A stretch of DNA of 64,000 nt from Glycomyces lechevalierae (lineage in GTDB: Bacteria; Actinomycetota; Actinomycetes; Mycobacteriales; Micromonosporaceae): assembly GCF_027622945.1 (NCBI RefSeq), contig NZ_JAPZVQ010000008.1:54291-118290 (forward strand). The letters are read 5' to 3'. Both the position numbers and the translations under genes were made by a program. The first letter of the stretch is position 1. Each line of letters opens with the position of its first letter. This document shows, one piece after another, positions 8,409 to 16,987 of this stretch. The notes beneath the pieces are model-generated. The model had not been told where the DNA came from and did no database searches. It worked only from the letters and a program-made list of their open reading frames with translations.

Positions 8409-9938
8409 ATGGGCAGACGCATCGTGATGCTGGTGCAGAACGGCGTCGTCGGCGATTCCCGCGTGCAGAAGGAGGCGGCCTCCGCCGCCGCCGCGGGCTG
8501 GGACGTGATCCTCTTGGGCCGCAGCGAGAAGCGCGCGGAGGAGTGGCAGCTCGGCGGCGCGACGGTGCGGCTCGTGCCCACCGGCCGCGACTTCGACCTG
8601 CGCCGCCACGAGGTCCGCCGCCCCTGGCTGCGCAGCCCCCTCGCCTACCCGCCCGGGCCCCTCGAGTCCTACCGCCGCAAGCAGGTGCAGGCCTGGAAGG
8701 CCGACCTCGCGTACGCGAGAGCGAAGATCGCGGTCGAAGGCGCCGGGCCCGGCCCGCGCCTCGCCCTCGGCGCCCGCAGCCTCGCGGTGGGCGCGGCGGG
8801 CACGTGGATCCGCGCCCGCACCCGCCTGAGCCGCCGCGTGCGCGAACGCCGTGCGGCCGCGAACGCCCCGGTCGACCGCGCCGCGGGCCGCTTCTGGACC
8901 GCCGCGCTCGGCGACCGCGCCTGGCGCCGGCTCGACCCGGCCCTGTGGGACCTCGAGCTCGCGTTCGGCCCCGTCATCGACGAGCTGCGGCCGGACCTCA
9001 TCCACGCCAACGACTTCCAGATGCTCGGCGTCGGCGCCCGCGCCAAGATCCGCGCCAAGGCCGTGGGCCGGGAGGTGAAGCTCGTGTGGGACGCGCACGA
9101 GTTCCTGCCCGGCATGAAGCCCTGGAAGCCCCACCCGTGGTGGCCCGCCGCCCAGCTCGGCTTCGAACGCGAGCACGCGCCGTACGCGGACGCCGTCGTC
9201 ACCGTCTCCGAGCCGCTCGCCGACCTCCTCGTCGCCGAGCACGGCCTGAAGACGCGCCCCGCGATCGTCATGAACACCCCCGACCAGCGCGAGGACGACG
9301 GCGAGGACGTGCCCGACCTGCGCGAACTGTGCGGGGTCGACAAGGACACGCCGCTGATGATCTACAGCGGCGTGCCGCTGGAGCAGCGCGGCATCCACAT
9401 CATGGTCGAGGCCCTGCCCTCCCTGCCCGAGGTGCACACGGCGCTCGTCGTCTCCAAGCCGCACTGGGCGTACGTGCGCCGCATGGCCGCCCGCGCCGAG
9501 GAGCTCGGCGTCGCCGACCGGGTCCACATCCTGCCCCACGTCCCGCACCACCAGGTGGTGCGGTTCATCGCCGGGGCCGACATCGGGGTCAGCCCCAACC
9601 ACCACCACCAGAATCACGAGATCTCCTTGAACACCAAGTTCTTCGACTACTCGCACGCGCGGCTGCCCATGGTCGTCTCGGACGTGAAGACCATCGCCGA
9701 GGAGGTGCGCCGCACCGGCCAGGGCGAGGTCTTCCGGGCCGGGGACACCGCGGACTTCGCGCGGGCCGTGACGCTCGTGCTCGCCGACCCCGAGCGCTAC
9801 CGCGAGGCCTACCTCGAGCGGGTGCCGCTCGACGAGTGGACCTGGCGGCGCCAGGCCGAGCACCTCACGGGCGTCTACGCGTCCCTCATCGGGTCTCCCG
9901 AAACAGCCGACGTGCCCGAGCTCGGGCGGGCGGCGTGA
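8409..9938 (+). CDS. Glycosyltransferase, family 4 type (paralogue A2)
   Basis: 509 residues with the same plan as the gene at 280: RIVMLVQNGVVGDSRVQKEA at the N-terminus, a basic insert, LIHANDFQMLGVG, LVWDAHEFLPGMKPWKP, VVTVSEPLADLL, and LNTKFFDYSHARLPMVVS in the donor domain. The pre-HAND insert is rich in Arg and Ala. The ATG is preceded by CGGAGGAAC, a strong ribosome site. It opens a chain of six genes that run to 15146, each overlapping the next by 4 to 11 bp. Substrates are unknown; of the four A-type paralogues it groups with the 15250 gene by its [ST]KFF[DE] and SDVK motifs. Confidence 0.87.
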   Translation: MGRRIVMLVQNGVVGDSRVQKEAASAAAAGWDVILLGRSEKRAEEWQLGGATVRLVPTGRDFDLRRHEVRRPWLRSPLAYPPGPLESYRRKQVQAWKADLAYARAKIAVEGAGPGPRLALGARSLAVGAAGTWIRARTRLSRRVRERRAAANAPVDRAAGRFWTAALGDRAWRRLDPALWDLELAFGPVIDELRPDLIHANDFQMLGVGARAKIRAKAVGREVKLVWDAHEFLPGMKPWKPHPWWPAAQLGFEREHAPYADAVVTVSEPLADLLVAEHGLKTRPAIVMNTPDQREDDGEDVPDLRELCGVDKDTPLMIYSGVPLEQRGIHIMVEALPSLPEVHTALVVSKPHWAYVRRMAARAEELGVADRVHILPHVPHHQVVRFIAGADIGVSPNHHHQNHEISLNTKFFDYSHARLPMVVSDVKTIAEEVRRTGQGEVFRAGDTADFARAVTLVLADPERYREAYLERVPLDEWTWRRQAEHLTGVYASLIGSPETADVPELGRAA

Positions 9939-11440
9939 CCGCCGTTACGCGGCCCGGCCGCGTGGTCATGGTGGTGGCCAACCGGATCGACGGGGACTCG
10001 CGCGTGCAGAAGTCCGCGCAGTCCATGGCCGAAGCAGGCTGGGAGGTCCACCTCGTCGGCCTCTCGGTCGCGCGCAAGCCCGAGCACTACCGGCACGGCG
10101 ACGTCGACTACCACAAGATCCCCGTCCCCAAGATGGACCCGCCGCGCACCCTGCGCCGGCGCGTCGCGGGCCTGAAGTACCCGCTGGCGTACCGGGAGTC
10201 GGCCCGCGCCGGGCACGGCGTGCAGCGCATCAAGGCCGAGCGGATCGAGGTCGCCGCGATGGCCGAGGAGCCGGGCAGCGGCCTGCTGCGCGTGCCGCGC
10301 CTCGTGCGCCGCGCCGGGCGCAAGGTCCAGCGCGTGTGGATCGGCCGCCGCATCGACCAGACCAAGGCCCGCGACCGCCACCTCGCCCGCGAGAACGGGT
10401 TCCTCGACCGCGTCTCGCGCCGCTGGTGGACGCTGCTGCTGGGCGACCGCGTGTGGCGGCGGCTCGACAACGACGCCGTGCGCATCGAGCTCGCGCTGCT
10501 GCCCGAGATCGTCCGGCTCGAACCGGACCTGCTGCACGCGCACGACATGTACCCGATCGGGTTCTGCGCCCGCGCCGCCGCGGCCTTGCGCCGCAAGGGC
10601 AAAGCGGTGAAGCTCCTGTACGACGCGCACGAGTTCGTGCCCGGCTGCGACACGCTCCCGGCCGACCGCTTCGAGTCCCTGGTCCGCTACGAGCGGCGGT
10701 ACCTGCCGTACGCGGACGCGATCGTCACCGTCTCCCAGCCGCTCGCCGCGCTCCTCAAGGAGCACCATGGGCTGCAGCGGGAACCGGCGGTCGTGCTCAA
10801 CGCGCCGCTCACGCCCGACTTCTCCCGGCCCGACCCGGGCGACGTGCGCACCGCCTGCGAACTCGGGCCGGACACGCCGCTCGCCGTCTACTCCGGCTGG
10901 GCCGCACCGGAACGCAAGATCGAGATGATCATCGAGGCGGCCCGGCAGGTCCCGGCGCTGCACGTCGCGTTCCTCGTCAACCGGCCGAACCACCCGTACG
11001 TCAAGTCGCTCATCGCGTTGGGCGAGCAGTACGGGATGGCCGAGCGGCTGCACTTCCGCGGCTACGTCGACTACGCCGACCTGCCGCGGTTCCTCTCCAC
11101 CGCGACGATGGGCATCCACCCCATGCAGACCGGGCCGATCAACCACGAGATCGCGCTGCCCAACAAGTTCTTCGAGTACAGCCACGCGCACCTGCCGCTC
11201 ATTGTCTCCGATGTGAAGACCCTCTCGGAGGAGGTGCGGCGCATCGGCAACGGCGAGGTCTTCACCTCCGGGGACGTGGGCAGCCTCGTCACGGCCATCG
11301 ACAAGGTGATCGCCGACCCCGAGTCGTACCGGGCCCCCTACCGCGATCCCGCGACGCTCGCCGCGTACACGTGGGAACGCCAAGTGGGCCAGTACGTCTC
11401 GCTGTACGAGGAACTCCTCGGGAAGGGGGCCCGGCGATGA
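9935..11440 (+). CDS. Glycosyltransferase, family 4 type (paralogue A3)
   Basis: 501 residues. The GTG start overlaps the upstream stop (GTGA). This is the closest relative in the window of the gene at 280: both share VANRIDGDSRVQK/VPNRIDGDSRVQK, HKIPxPKMDPPRxLRR, RRWWxLLLGDRxWRRLD, YDAHEFVPG, and IALPNKFFEYxHA. They probably arose by duplication and act on similar donors. The N-terminal acceptor domain ends near residue 270; the donor domain covers about 290-490. No membrane helix is visible. It likely adds a sugar to the same surface glycan; the linkage cannot be told. Confidence 0.87.
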   Translation: MTAVTRPGRVVMVVANRIDGDSRVQKSAQSMAEAGWEVHLVGLSVARKPEHYRHGDVDYHKIPVPKMDPPRTLRRRVAGLKYPLAYRESARAGHGVQRIKAERIEVAAMAEEPGSGLLRVPRLVRRAGRKVQRVWIGRRIDQTKARDRHLARENGFLDRVSRRWWTLLLGDRVWRRLDNDAVRIELALLPEIVRLEPDLLHAHDMYPIGFCARAAAALRRKGKAVKLLYDAHEFVPGCDTLPADRFESLVRYERRYLPYADAIVTVSQPLAALLKEHHGLQREPAVVLNAPLTPDFSRPDPGDVRTACELGPDTPLAVYSGWAAPERKIEMIIEAARQVPALHVAFLVNRPNHPYVKSLIALGEQYGMAERLHFRGYVDYADLPRFLSTATMGIHPMQTGPINHEIALPNKFFEYSHAHLPLIVSDVKTLSEEVRRIGNGEVFTSGDVGSLVTAIDKVIADPESYRAPYRDPATLAAYTWERQVGQYVSLYEELLGKGARR

Positions 11441-12633
11441 GCGCACGCCGACACGTGGCCGTGGTGACCCCCTGGTACCCCGACGCCCAACGCCCCTACC
11501 GGGGTTCGTTCGTGCAGGCGATGGTCGAGGCCACCGCCCCCGGGCTGGACAGTGTGGACGTCTACCACCTGGACGGCTGGGCCGTGACCCGCGAACCGGA
11601 GAAGCTGGCCCGCGTCCGCGACCTCCAGCACCGGCTCCTGCCGCGCGCCCTCGCACCGGCCCCGGCCGTCGCGGGCGCCCGGCTCTATCGCCTCCCGGTC
11701 GTCATCGAACGCAGCCGCGAGCACGCCCTCCACGCCCGCCGCCACGCCGAATGGCTGCGCGTCGCCTTGGACGGCAAGCAGATCGAGGCGGACCTCATCC
11801 ACGCGCACGTGCCCATGTACGGCGGGTACGCGGCGCTCGAGAACGCCCGCCCCGGCGCGCGCGTCTACCTCACCGAGCACTCCTCGTTCCTCGCGGACGT
11901 GCTCGCCCAGGAGGAGGCCCGCGCCCTCTACGACGAGATCCTGGACCGCAGCGCCGGGCTCTTCGTCGTCGGCGAGCCCCTGCACCGGCTCATCGAGGAC
12001 GTCTTCCCGCACCACGCCGGGAAACTCGCGTACATCGCCAACCCGATCGACTTCCGCGTCCGCCGCCCCGAACCGCCGATCGCGTTGCGGCGCTGGCTGT
12101 CCGTGGCCGGGCTCATCGAACGCAAGCGCCTCGACCACCTCCTCCGCGCGTTCGCCGAATGCCGTGCCCAGGACCCTGACCTCCGGCTCACGCTCGCGGG
12201 TGAGGGCGAACTGCGCCGCCAGCTCCTCGCCCTCACTTCGGAACTGGGCCTTGACGACGCGGTGGACTTCATCGGCGCGGTCGAACCGGGCGACATCCCC
12301 GGGCTCATGGCCGACCACGACCTGCTCGTGCACACCAGCCGCCACGAGACCTTCGGCGTGGTCGTCGTCGAGGCGCTCGCCGCCGGCACCCCGGTCCTGG
12401 TGACCCGCTCGGGCGGCTCCGACCAGGTCCTGGAAGGCATCGAGGAGGACGCGGGCGCGCTCGTCGACGTCGTCGATGACCCGTCGGTCTTCGCGGACGC
12501 CTACCGCTCCCTGCGCGACCGCTACCCCGGCAAGGTCGACCTCGACCGGGCCCGGGACCACTTGCGCGCCAAGTACTCCTACGAAGCCGTAGGCGACCAC
12601 CACCACCGGATCTGGTTCGGAGACGCATCGTGA
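11437..12633 (+). CDS. Glycosyltransferase, family 4 (canonical)
   Basis: 398 residues, the usual length for GT4 enzymes. It opens with HVAVVTPWYPDAQRPYRGSF, and has LIHAHVPMYGGYAAL, VYLTEHSSFL, YIANPIDF, then the donor domain with SVAGLIERKRLDHLL, LTLAGEGELR and the E-x7-E motif region HETFGVVVVEALAAGTPVLV near residues 305-325. This is a classic retaining GT4 catalytic core, clearer than in its A-type neighbours. The ATG overlaps the previous stop by 4 bp (ATGA). The sequence resembles many Gal/Glc/GlcNAc transferases, so the donor cannot be named. Confidence 0.88.
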   Translation: MSARRHVAVVTPWYPDAQRPYRGSFVQAMVEATAPGLDSVDVYHLDGWAVTREPEKLARVRDLQHRLLPRALAPAPAVAGARLYRLPVVIERSREHALHARRHAEWLRVALDGKQIEADLIHAHVPMYGGYAALENARPGARVYLTEHSSFLADVLAQEEARALYDEILDRSAGLFVVGEPLHRLIEDVFPHHAGKLAYIANPIDFRVRRPEPPIALRRWLSVAGLIERKRLDHLLRAFAECRAQDPDLRLTLAGEGELRRQLLALTSELGLDDAVDFIGAVEPGDIPGLMADHDLLVHTSRHETFGVVVVEALAAGTPVLVTRSGGSDQVLEGIEEDAGALVDVVDDPSVFADAYRSLRDRYPGKVDLDRARDHLRAKYSYEAVGDHHHRIWFGDAS

Positions 12634-13169
12634 ACCTGCTCTTCCTCGCCCCGCAGGCCAGCCGGAAGCGCGCCGTCGCGATCGAGACCCGCCGCGCCCT
12701 CGACGACGGGCACCACGTGGTCCTCGTCGCCGAGGCCGGCGTGAACCGCGAAGGCTGGGACCTCGACCCGCGCGTCGAGGTCGAATGGCTGCAGGCCAAC
12801 ACCATCGACGCCGCCGAGCCGCGCGCGACCGCGCTCTTCGCCCGCAAGCTCCCGCTCGGCCTCCTGCGCCGCGTCGGCCGCGGCCCGCTCCGCAAACCCG
12901 CGGACAAGGCCGCCCGCCGGTGGAAGCGCCAGGTCACCAACCCGCTCGACGCCGACCGCAGACGCCGCACCGAGGCCCTGCGCGAACGCCACCGCCTCGA
13001 ACGCGTCCAAGCGCGCATCGAAGCGGCGCAACCGGACTGGCTCGTCCTCTGCGAGTCCGCGGCCATCGAACTCGCCGCCGAGTTCGTGCCCGCCCTCCTC
13101 GACGCGCACCCCGACACCCGCGCGACCTACGCGTACGAGCCCCTGCCCGGAGGCGACCGTGACCGCTGA
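12630..13169 (+). CDS. Unknown protein, possible lone GT N-terminal domain
   Basis: 179 residues, GTG start overlapping the upstream stop by 4 bp. I do not recognise a family with confidence. The start (MNLLFLAPQASRKRAVAIET) and the DDGHHVVLVAEAG segment look like the first beta-alpha-beta of a GT-B glycosyltransferase. A basic middle (about residues 70-125) follows, then RIEAAQPDWLVLCESAAIEL. There is no donor-binding domain. Its layout resembles the 14493 gene, although sequence identity is low by eye. It overlaps the next gene by 11 bp. It could pair with a neighbouring transferase, or be a degenerate remnant; the intact frame and overlaps argue for function. Confidence 0.6.
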   Translation: MNLLFLAPQASRKRAVAIETRRALDDGHHVVLVAEAGVNREGWDLDPRVEVEWLQANTIDAAEPRATALFARKLPLGLLRRVGRGPLRKPADKAARRWKRQVTNPLDADRRRRTEALRERHRLERVQARIEAAQPDWLVLCESAAIELAAEFVPALLDAHPDTRATYAYEPLPGGDRDR

Positions 13170-14496
13170 ACCGCCGCCCCTACGGCTGCTCTACCTGGCC
13201 TTCTACTTCCCGCCCTCGCGCGCCAGCGGCGTCTACCGGGCCCGCGCCACCGCGAACTACTTCGCCGAGGCCGGCTGGGACGTCACCGTCGCCCGCGTCC
13301 CGCAGTGGTTCCTCACCGACGTGGTCGGCTCCACCGACGACGGCCTCCTGGACACTGTGGACCCCCGCATCGCAACGGTCAGCCCCGCGCTCGACGACTT
13401 CATGTGGGAGACCGACGTGCGCGCGTTCGGGTCCTTCCGCGGGAACTTCCCGTTCCTGGCCGCCCGCTGGCACAAATGGCTGCAGCGCTTCAAGTTCCCC
13501 GACCGGTACGCCTCCTGGGGCGAGTCCGCCGTCGCCGAGGGCCTGCGGCTCCACGCCGAACGCCCCTTCGACCTCATCGTCGCCACCGGCAACCCGTTCT
13601 CCGCCTTCGGCGCCGCCTACGAGCTCGGCAGGCGCACGGGCCTGCCGTACATCGTGGACTACCGCGACTCCTGGACCCTCGACCTGTTCACCAACGAGGA
13701 CGCGTTCCCCAAGGGCGACAAGGCCTGGCGCTGGGAGAAGCGCATCCTCGAGAACGCCGCCGAGGCGCTGTTCGTGAACGAGGCCCTCCGCGAGTGGCAC
13801 GCCGCGCGCTACCCGCGCGCGGCCGAGCGCATGCACGTGATGCTCAACGGCTGGGACCCCGACGTCCTCCCGCGGATCCCCGAGTCCACAGCGGACGAGA
13901 GCCGCCCGCTCTCCTACGCCTACATCGGGACCCTCACCGCCAACCAGCCCGTGGACGCCCTCTTCGCGGGCTTCCGCGCCATGGCCGGCGCCGGCTCCCA
14001 CCCCGGCAGCACCCTCGACCTCTACGGCCACCTCGGGTTCTTCGCGAAGTACGAGTCGCGGATGCGCGCCGACATCGGCCTGGACGACGAGGCCGAGGAC
14101 CGCGTCCGCCACCACGGACCCGTCTCCAAGGCCGAGATCGGCGACGCGTACGCCGCGAGCGACGTGCTCGTGTTCCTCGTCGGCGGCTCCAAGTACGTGA
14201 CCTCCGGGAAGATCTTCGAGTACATGGCCACCGGCAAACCCATCGTCTCCGTGCACGAACCCGGTTCGGCCGCAGAGGAACTGCTGCGGGACTACCCGCT
14301 CTGGTTCAACCCCGGCAGCCTCGACCCCGGCGCCGTGGCCGCCGCCATGGCCGAGGCCGGGGACGCGGCCCGCAAGGCCGACCCGGACCTGGCCGAACGC
14401 GCCCGCGAATACGGCGCGGGCTTCACCCGCTACCGCGCCATAGAGGCCTTCGAACGGCGCGCCCGCGCCATCGCGCAGAACGGAGGCGAGCGATGA
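13159..14496 (+). CDS. Glycosyltransferase, family 4 type (paralogue B2)
   Basis: 445 residues from GTG at 13159, overlapping the upstream gene by 11 bp. Motifs: LRLLYLAFYFPPSRASGVYR, GWDVTVARVP, YIVDYRDSWTLDL, MLNGWDPD, YAYIGTLTANQPVDAL and VTSGKIFEYMATGKPIVSVH. It pairs with the 4957-6366 gene as a paralogue, the two being placed on opposite strands of the locus. It has the normal two-domain GT-B plan and no membrane helix. It probably extends the surface glycan; donor and acceptor are unknown. Confidence 0.86.
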   Translation: MTAEPPPLRLLYLAFYFPPSRASGVYRARATANYFAEAGWDVTVARVPQWFLTDVVGSTDDGLLDTVDPRIATVSPALDDFMWETDVRAFGSFRGNFPFLAARWHKWLQRFKFPDRYASWGESAVAEGLRLHAERPFDLIVATGNPFSAFGAAYELGRRTGLPYIVDYRDSWTLDLFTNEDAFPKGDKAWRWEKRILENAAEALFVNEALREWHAARYPRAAERMHVMLNGWDPDVLPRIPESTADESRPLSYAYIGTLTANQPVDALFAGFRAMAGAGSHPGSTLDLYGHLGFFAKYESRMRADIGLDDEAEDRVRHHGPVSKAEIGDAYAASDVLVFLVGGSKYVTSGKIFEYMATGKPIVSVHEPGSAAEELLRDYPLWFNPGSLDPGAVAAAMAEAGDAARKADPDLAERAREYGAGFTRYRAIEAFERRARAIAQNGGER

Positions 14497-15146
14497 GCAG
14501 CACTGAAAGCACTGACACGCTCGAGACCACCGCCGGACTCCCCGAACGGGTCGTCATCCTCCTCTTCGGCAACGGCGCCATCAAGCGCACCAACGACTAC
14601 GCGTACCAGATGGCCCGCCGCGGCGTGAAGGTCCAGGCCGTCGTCGCGGACGGCCAGGGCTGGCGCCGCGCGCCCGCCCTCCACCCCAGCGTCGAGGTGT
14701 ACTCGCTCGCGAAGCCGGAGAACCGCCAGCCGCTCCTGTGGCTCTACGAATCCGTCATCGAACGCGCCCCCGCCGCGGTGCTCCGCCGCCTCGACGGCAG
14801 GGTCCCCGGCGCCGGCCTCGCCCGCCGCGCCCACCGCAAGGCCGCCGGCTTCTGCCGCCGCAACCTCTTCTGGAAGCTCTACCGGCCCGTCCGCCACCAG
14901 GCCCTCCGCGCGATCGCGCTCCGCCGCATCGGCCGCCTCGACATCGGCGCCGCCGACCACGTCGTCTGCCCCGACCCCGCGGCCGTCCCCCTCGCCTGGT
15001 CCCTCGCCAAGCGCCACGCCCGCCCCGTCGTCACCCGCGCGCTCCACTACGGCCCCTACAAGGACCACCCCGTCGTCCTCCCCCTCGAACCCTGGGACCC
15101 CGACACCCACCGCAAGGAGGACCGCCCGCCCTACCTGCCCCTCTGA
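14493..15146 (+). CDS. Unknown protein, possible lone GT N-terminal domain
   Basis: 217 residues; the ATG overlaps the preceding stop (ATGA). It starts with ERVVILLFGNGAIKRTNDYA and RRGVKVQAVVADG, again like the first half of a GT-B fold. Then comes a long Arg-rich part and DIGAADHVVCPDPAAVPLAW, where complete transferases carry the end of their acceptor domain. The C-terminal sugar-nucleotide domain is absent and the protein ends in PPYLPL. It is the last gene of the overlapping chain before a terminator. Function is unknown; a non-catalytic partner of a neighbouring transferase is one possibility. Confidence 0.6.
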   Translation: MSSTESTDTLETTAGLPERVVILLFGNGAIKRTNDYAYQMARRGVKVQAVVADGQGWRRAPALHPSVEVYSLAKPENRQPLLWLYESVIERAPAAVLRRLDGRVPGAGLARRAHRKAAGFCRRNLFWKLYRPVRHQALRAIALRRIGRLDIGAADHVVCPDPAAVPLAWSLAKRHARPVVTRALHYGPYKDHPVVLPLEPWDPDTHRKEDRPPYLPL

Positions 15147-15182
15147 ACCCGCCGCGGCCACGGCGGGTGCGGCCCCGGCCGC
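15147..15182 (+). terminator. Paired hairpins ending the six-gene GT chain
   Basis: ACCCGCCG-(6 nt)-CGGCGGGT starts within the stop codon region at 15147, followed by GCGGCC-CC-GGCCGC at 15169-15182. There is no T tract, which is common for terminators in such GC-rich DNA. Confidence 0.5.
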
Positions 15183-15249
15183 GGTGTCACTAATATGGGG
15201 CTTTCCGTCCATCGCCCGGGCGGGAGGAGCCTCACAGAGAGAAGCACCG

Positions 15250-16866
15250 ATGTCGGACCAGGAGCGGCCGCACCCCCGCCGCCGCGTCGTCATGCTCGTC
15301 GACAACGCCATCGACGGCGACTCGCGGGTGCAGAAGGGCGCGAGGTCGATGGCCGAGCACGGCTGGGACGTCCACCTCATCGGCATCGCCCCCGGCAAGA
15401 CGGCCTCCCGCTTCGAACTCGGCGGCGCGACCGCGTACCGGCGCGTCGTCAAGCTCTGGCCCGGCCTGAACCCGCTGCGCCAGCGCCTCGCGCGCGCCCG
15501 CTTCCCGTTCGCCCACGCCACGGTCGCGAAGGCCGAGCTGGAGTGGGAGCGGCGGCGGATCCTGCGCACCGAGGACGCGCAGCGGCGCCTGCTCGCCGAG
15601 CGCCGCGGCCGCGGCGGCCTGCCGCTGCTCGCGCAGCGGGTGCGGACGAAAGCCGGCGTGCGCTGGCTGCGCTTCCGCCTCTCCCAGACGCGGGGCATGG
15701 CCGAGGCGCAGAAGGCCCGCCCGGACGGCCGGCTGGAGCGGTTCGAGGCGTCGTACTGGAAGCTGATGCTCGGGGACCGTGCCTGGCGCAAGCTCGACCC
15801 GTGGTCCTTCCGCTTCGACCTGGCGTTCTCGCCGTTGATCACCAAGCTGGCGCCCGACCTGATTCACGTGCAGGACCACCGGATGCTCGGCGTCGGTGTG
15901 CGTGCGGCCGCCCGTGCTCGCGTCAAGGGACGCGAGGTCCCCGTCGTGTACGACGCCCACGAGTTCGTGCCCGGTATCAAGCCGAAGAACCCGAAGTGGC
16001 AGACCGCGCAGATCGCGCATGAGGCCGAATACGTGCCGTATGCCGACGCCGTGGTGACGGTGTCGCCGCGTATCGCCGAACTGCTCGTGGAAGAGCATGG
16101 GCTTTCCGAGACTCCCGAGATCGTCCTCAACTCGCCGCCGCGCCCGGACGCGGCCCGCGAGGACTGGGCGACTCCGGAGGGCTTCCGGGACGTGCGGGCC
16201 GCCTGCGGCCTGGACGCCGCGACGCCGCTCATGGTCTACTGCGGCGGGGCCACGCCGGTGCGAGGGCTGCACCTCATGGCCGAGGCGCTTGGTCTGGAAC
16301 CGGATCTCCACGCCGCCTTCGTGATCAATCAGCTCACCGGGCCGTACCCGGACTCGCTGATCGAGCAGGCCGCGAATCTCGGGGCCGCGGATCGCCTCCA
16401 CCTCATGCCTTACGTGCCGTACGACGTGCTGACCACCTTCCTGGCTACTGCCGATGTCGGCGTCCACCCGCTCGAAACCGGCCAGGTGAACCACGAGAGC
16501 GCGTTGAGCACCAAGTTCTTCGAGTTCATGCACGCCGGACTCCCGGTCGTCGTGAGCGACGTGAAAGTGATGTCCGAAGAGGTCGCGCGTCTCGGCATCG
16601 GCGAGGTCTTCCACTACGGGGACGCGGCGGGCCTCGCGCGCGGCGTGCGCGCCGTGCTCGACGACCGCCCGCGCTACACGAAGCCCTACGCCGAACCGGG
16701 GTTCCTGGACGAGTTCACGTGGGAGGCGCAGGCCGCCCGCTACGACGCGATCTACCGCCGGCTGCTCAACGGCGGCCCGGAGCCGCTGGTGCCCTCGCCG
16801 CGAACCGACCAAAATGGTCAGAACCAGGCAAATTCCCTGAGTGAACCGGCGGGAACAGAGGCCTGA
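15250..16866 (+). CDS. Glycosyltransferase, family 4 type (paralogue A4)
   Basis: 538 residues from ATG at 15250; AGAGAGAAG upstream can serve as ribosome site. The A-type plan is clear: RVVMLVDNAIDGDSRVQKGA, DLIHVQDHRMLGVGVRAA, VVYDAHEFVPGIKPKNPK, VVTVSPRIAELLVEEHGL, ALSTKFFEFMHAGLPVVVSD. The N-terminal domain carries the same basic insert as the other A-type proteins. It is separated from the preceding chain by hairpins and a TAATAT box at 15191, so it may be transcribed alone. From about 15780 onward the codon use seems less extreme in GC than in its neighbours. The C-terminal tail (about residues 510-538) is polar and probably disordered. Confidence 0.86.
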   Translation: MSDQERPHPRRRVVMLVDNAIDGDSRVQKGARSMAEHGWDVHLIGIAPGKTASRFELGGATAYRRVVKLWPGLNPLRQRLARARFPFAHATVAKAELEWERRRILRTEDAQRRLLAERRGRGGLPLLAQRVRTKAGVRWLRFRLSQTRGMAEAQKARPDGRLERFEASYWKLMLGDRAWRKLDPWSFRFDLAFSPLITKLAPDLIHVQDHRMLGVGVRAAARARVKGREVPVVYDAHEFVPGIKPKNPKWQTAQIAHEAEYVPYADAVVTVSPRIAELLVEEHGLSETPEIVLNSPPRPDAAREDWATPEGFRDVRAACGLDAATPLMVYCGGATPVRGLHLMAEALGLEPDLHAAFVINQLTGPYPDSLIEQAANLGAADRLHLMPYVPYDVLTTFLATADVGVHPLETGQVNHESALSTKFFEFMHAGLPVVVSDVKVMSEEVARLGIGEVFHYGDAAGLARGVRAVLDDRPRYTKPYAEPGFLDEFTWEAQAARYDAIYRRLLNGGPEPLVPSPRTDQNGQNQANSLSEPAGTEA

Positions 16867-16987
16867 CGCCAGCCGGGCCTTGGAAGGCAAGAAGTTTTCG
16901 CCATTCGGGGCGCGGTTTCCAATGTTGCGGCACACGTGTTACGCCACCGTGACCTGTGCCCGGGCCGGGTGCGGCTACGCTGCAGAC

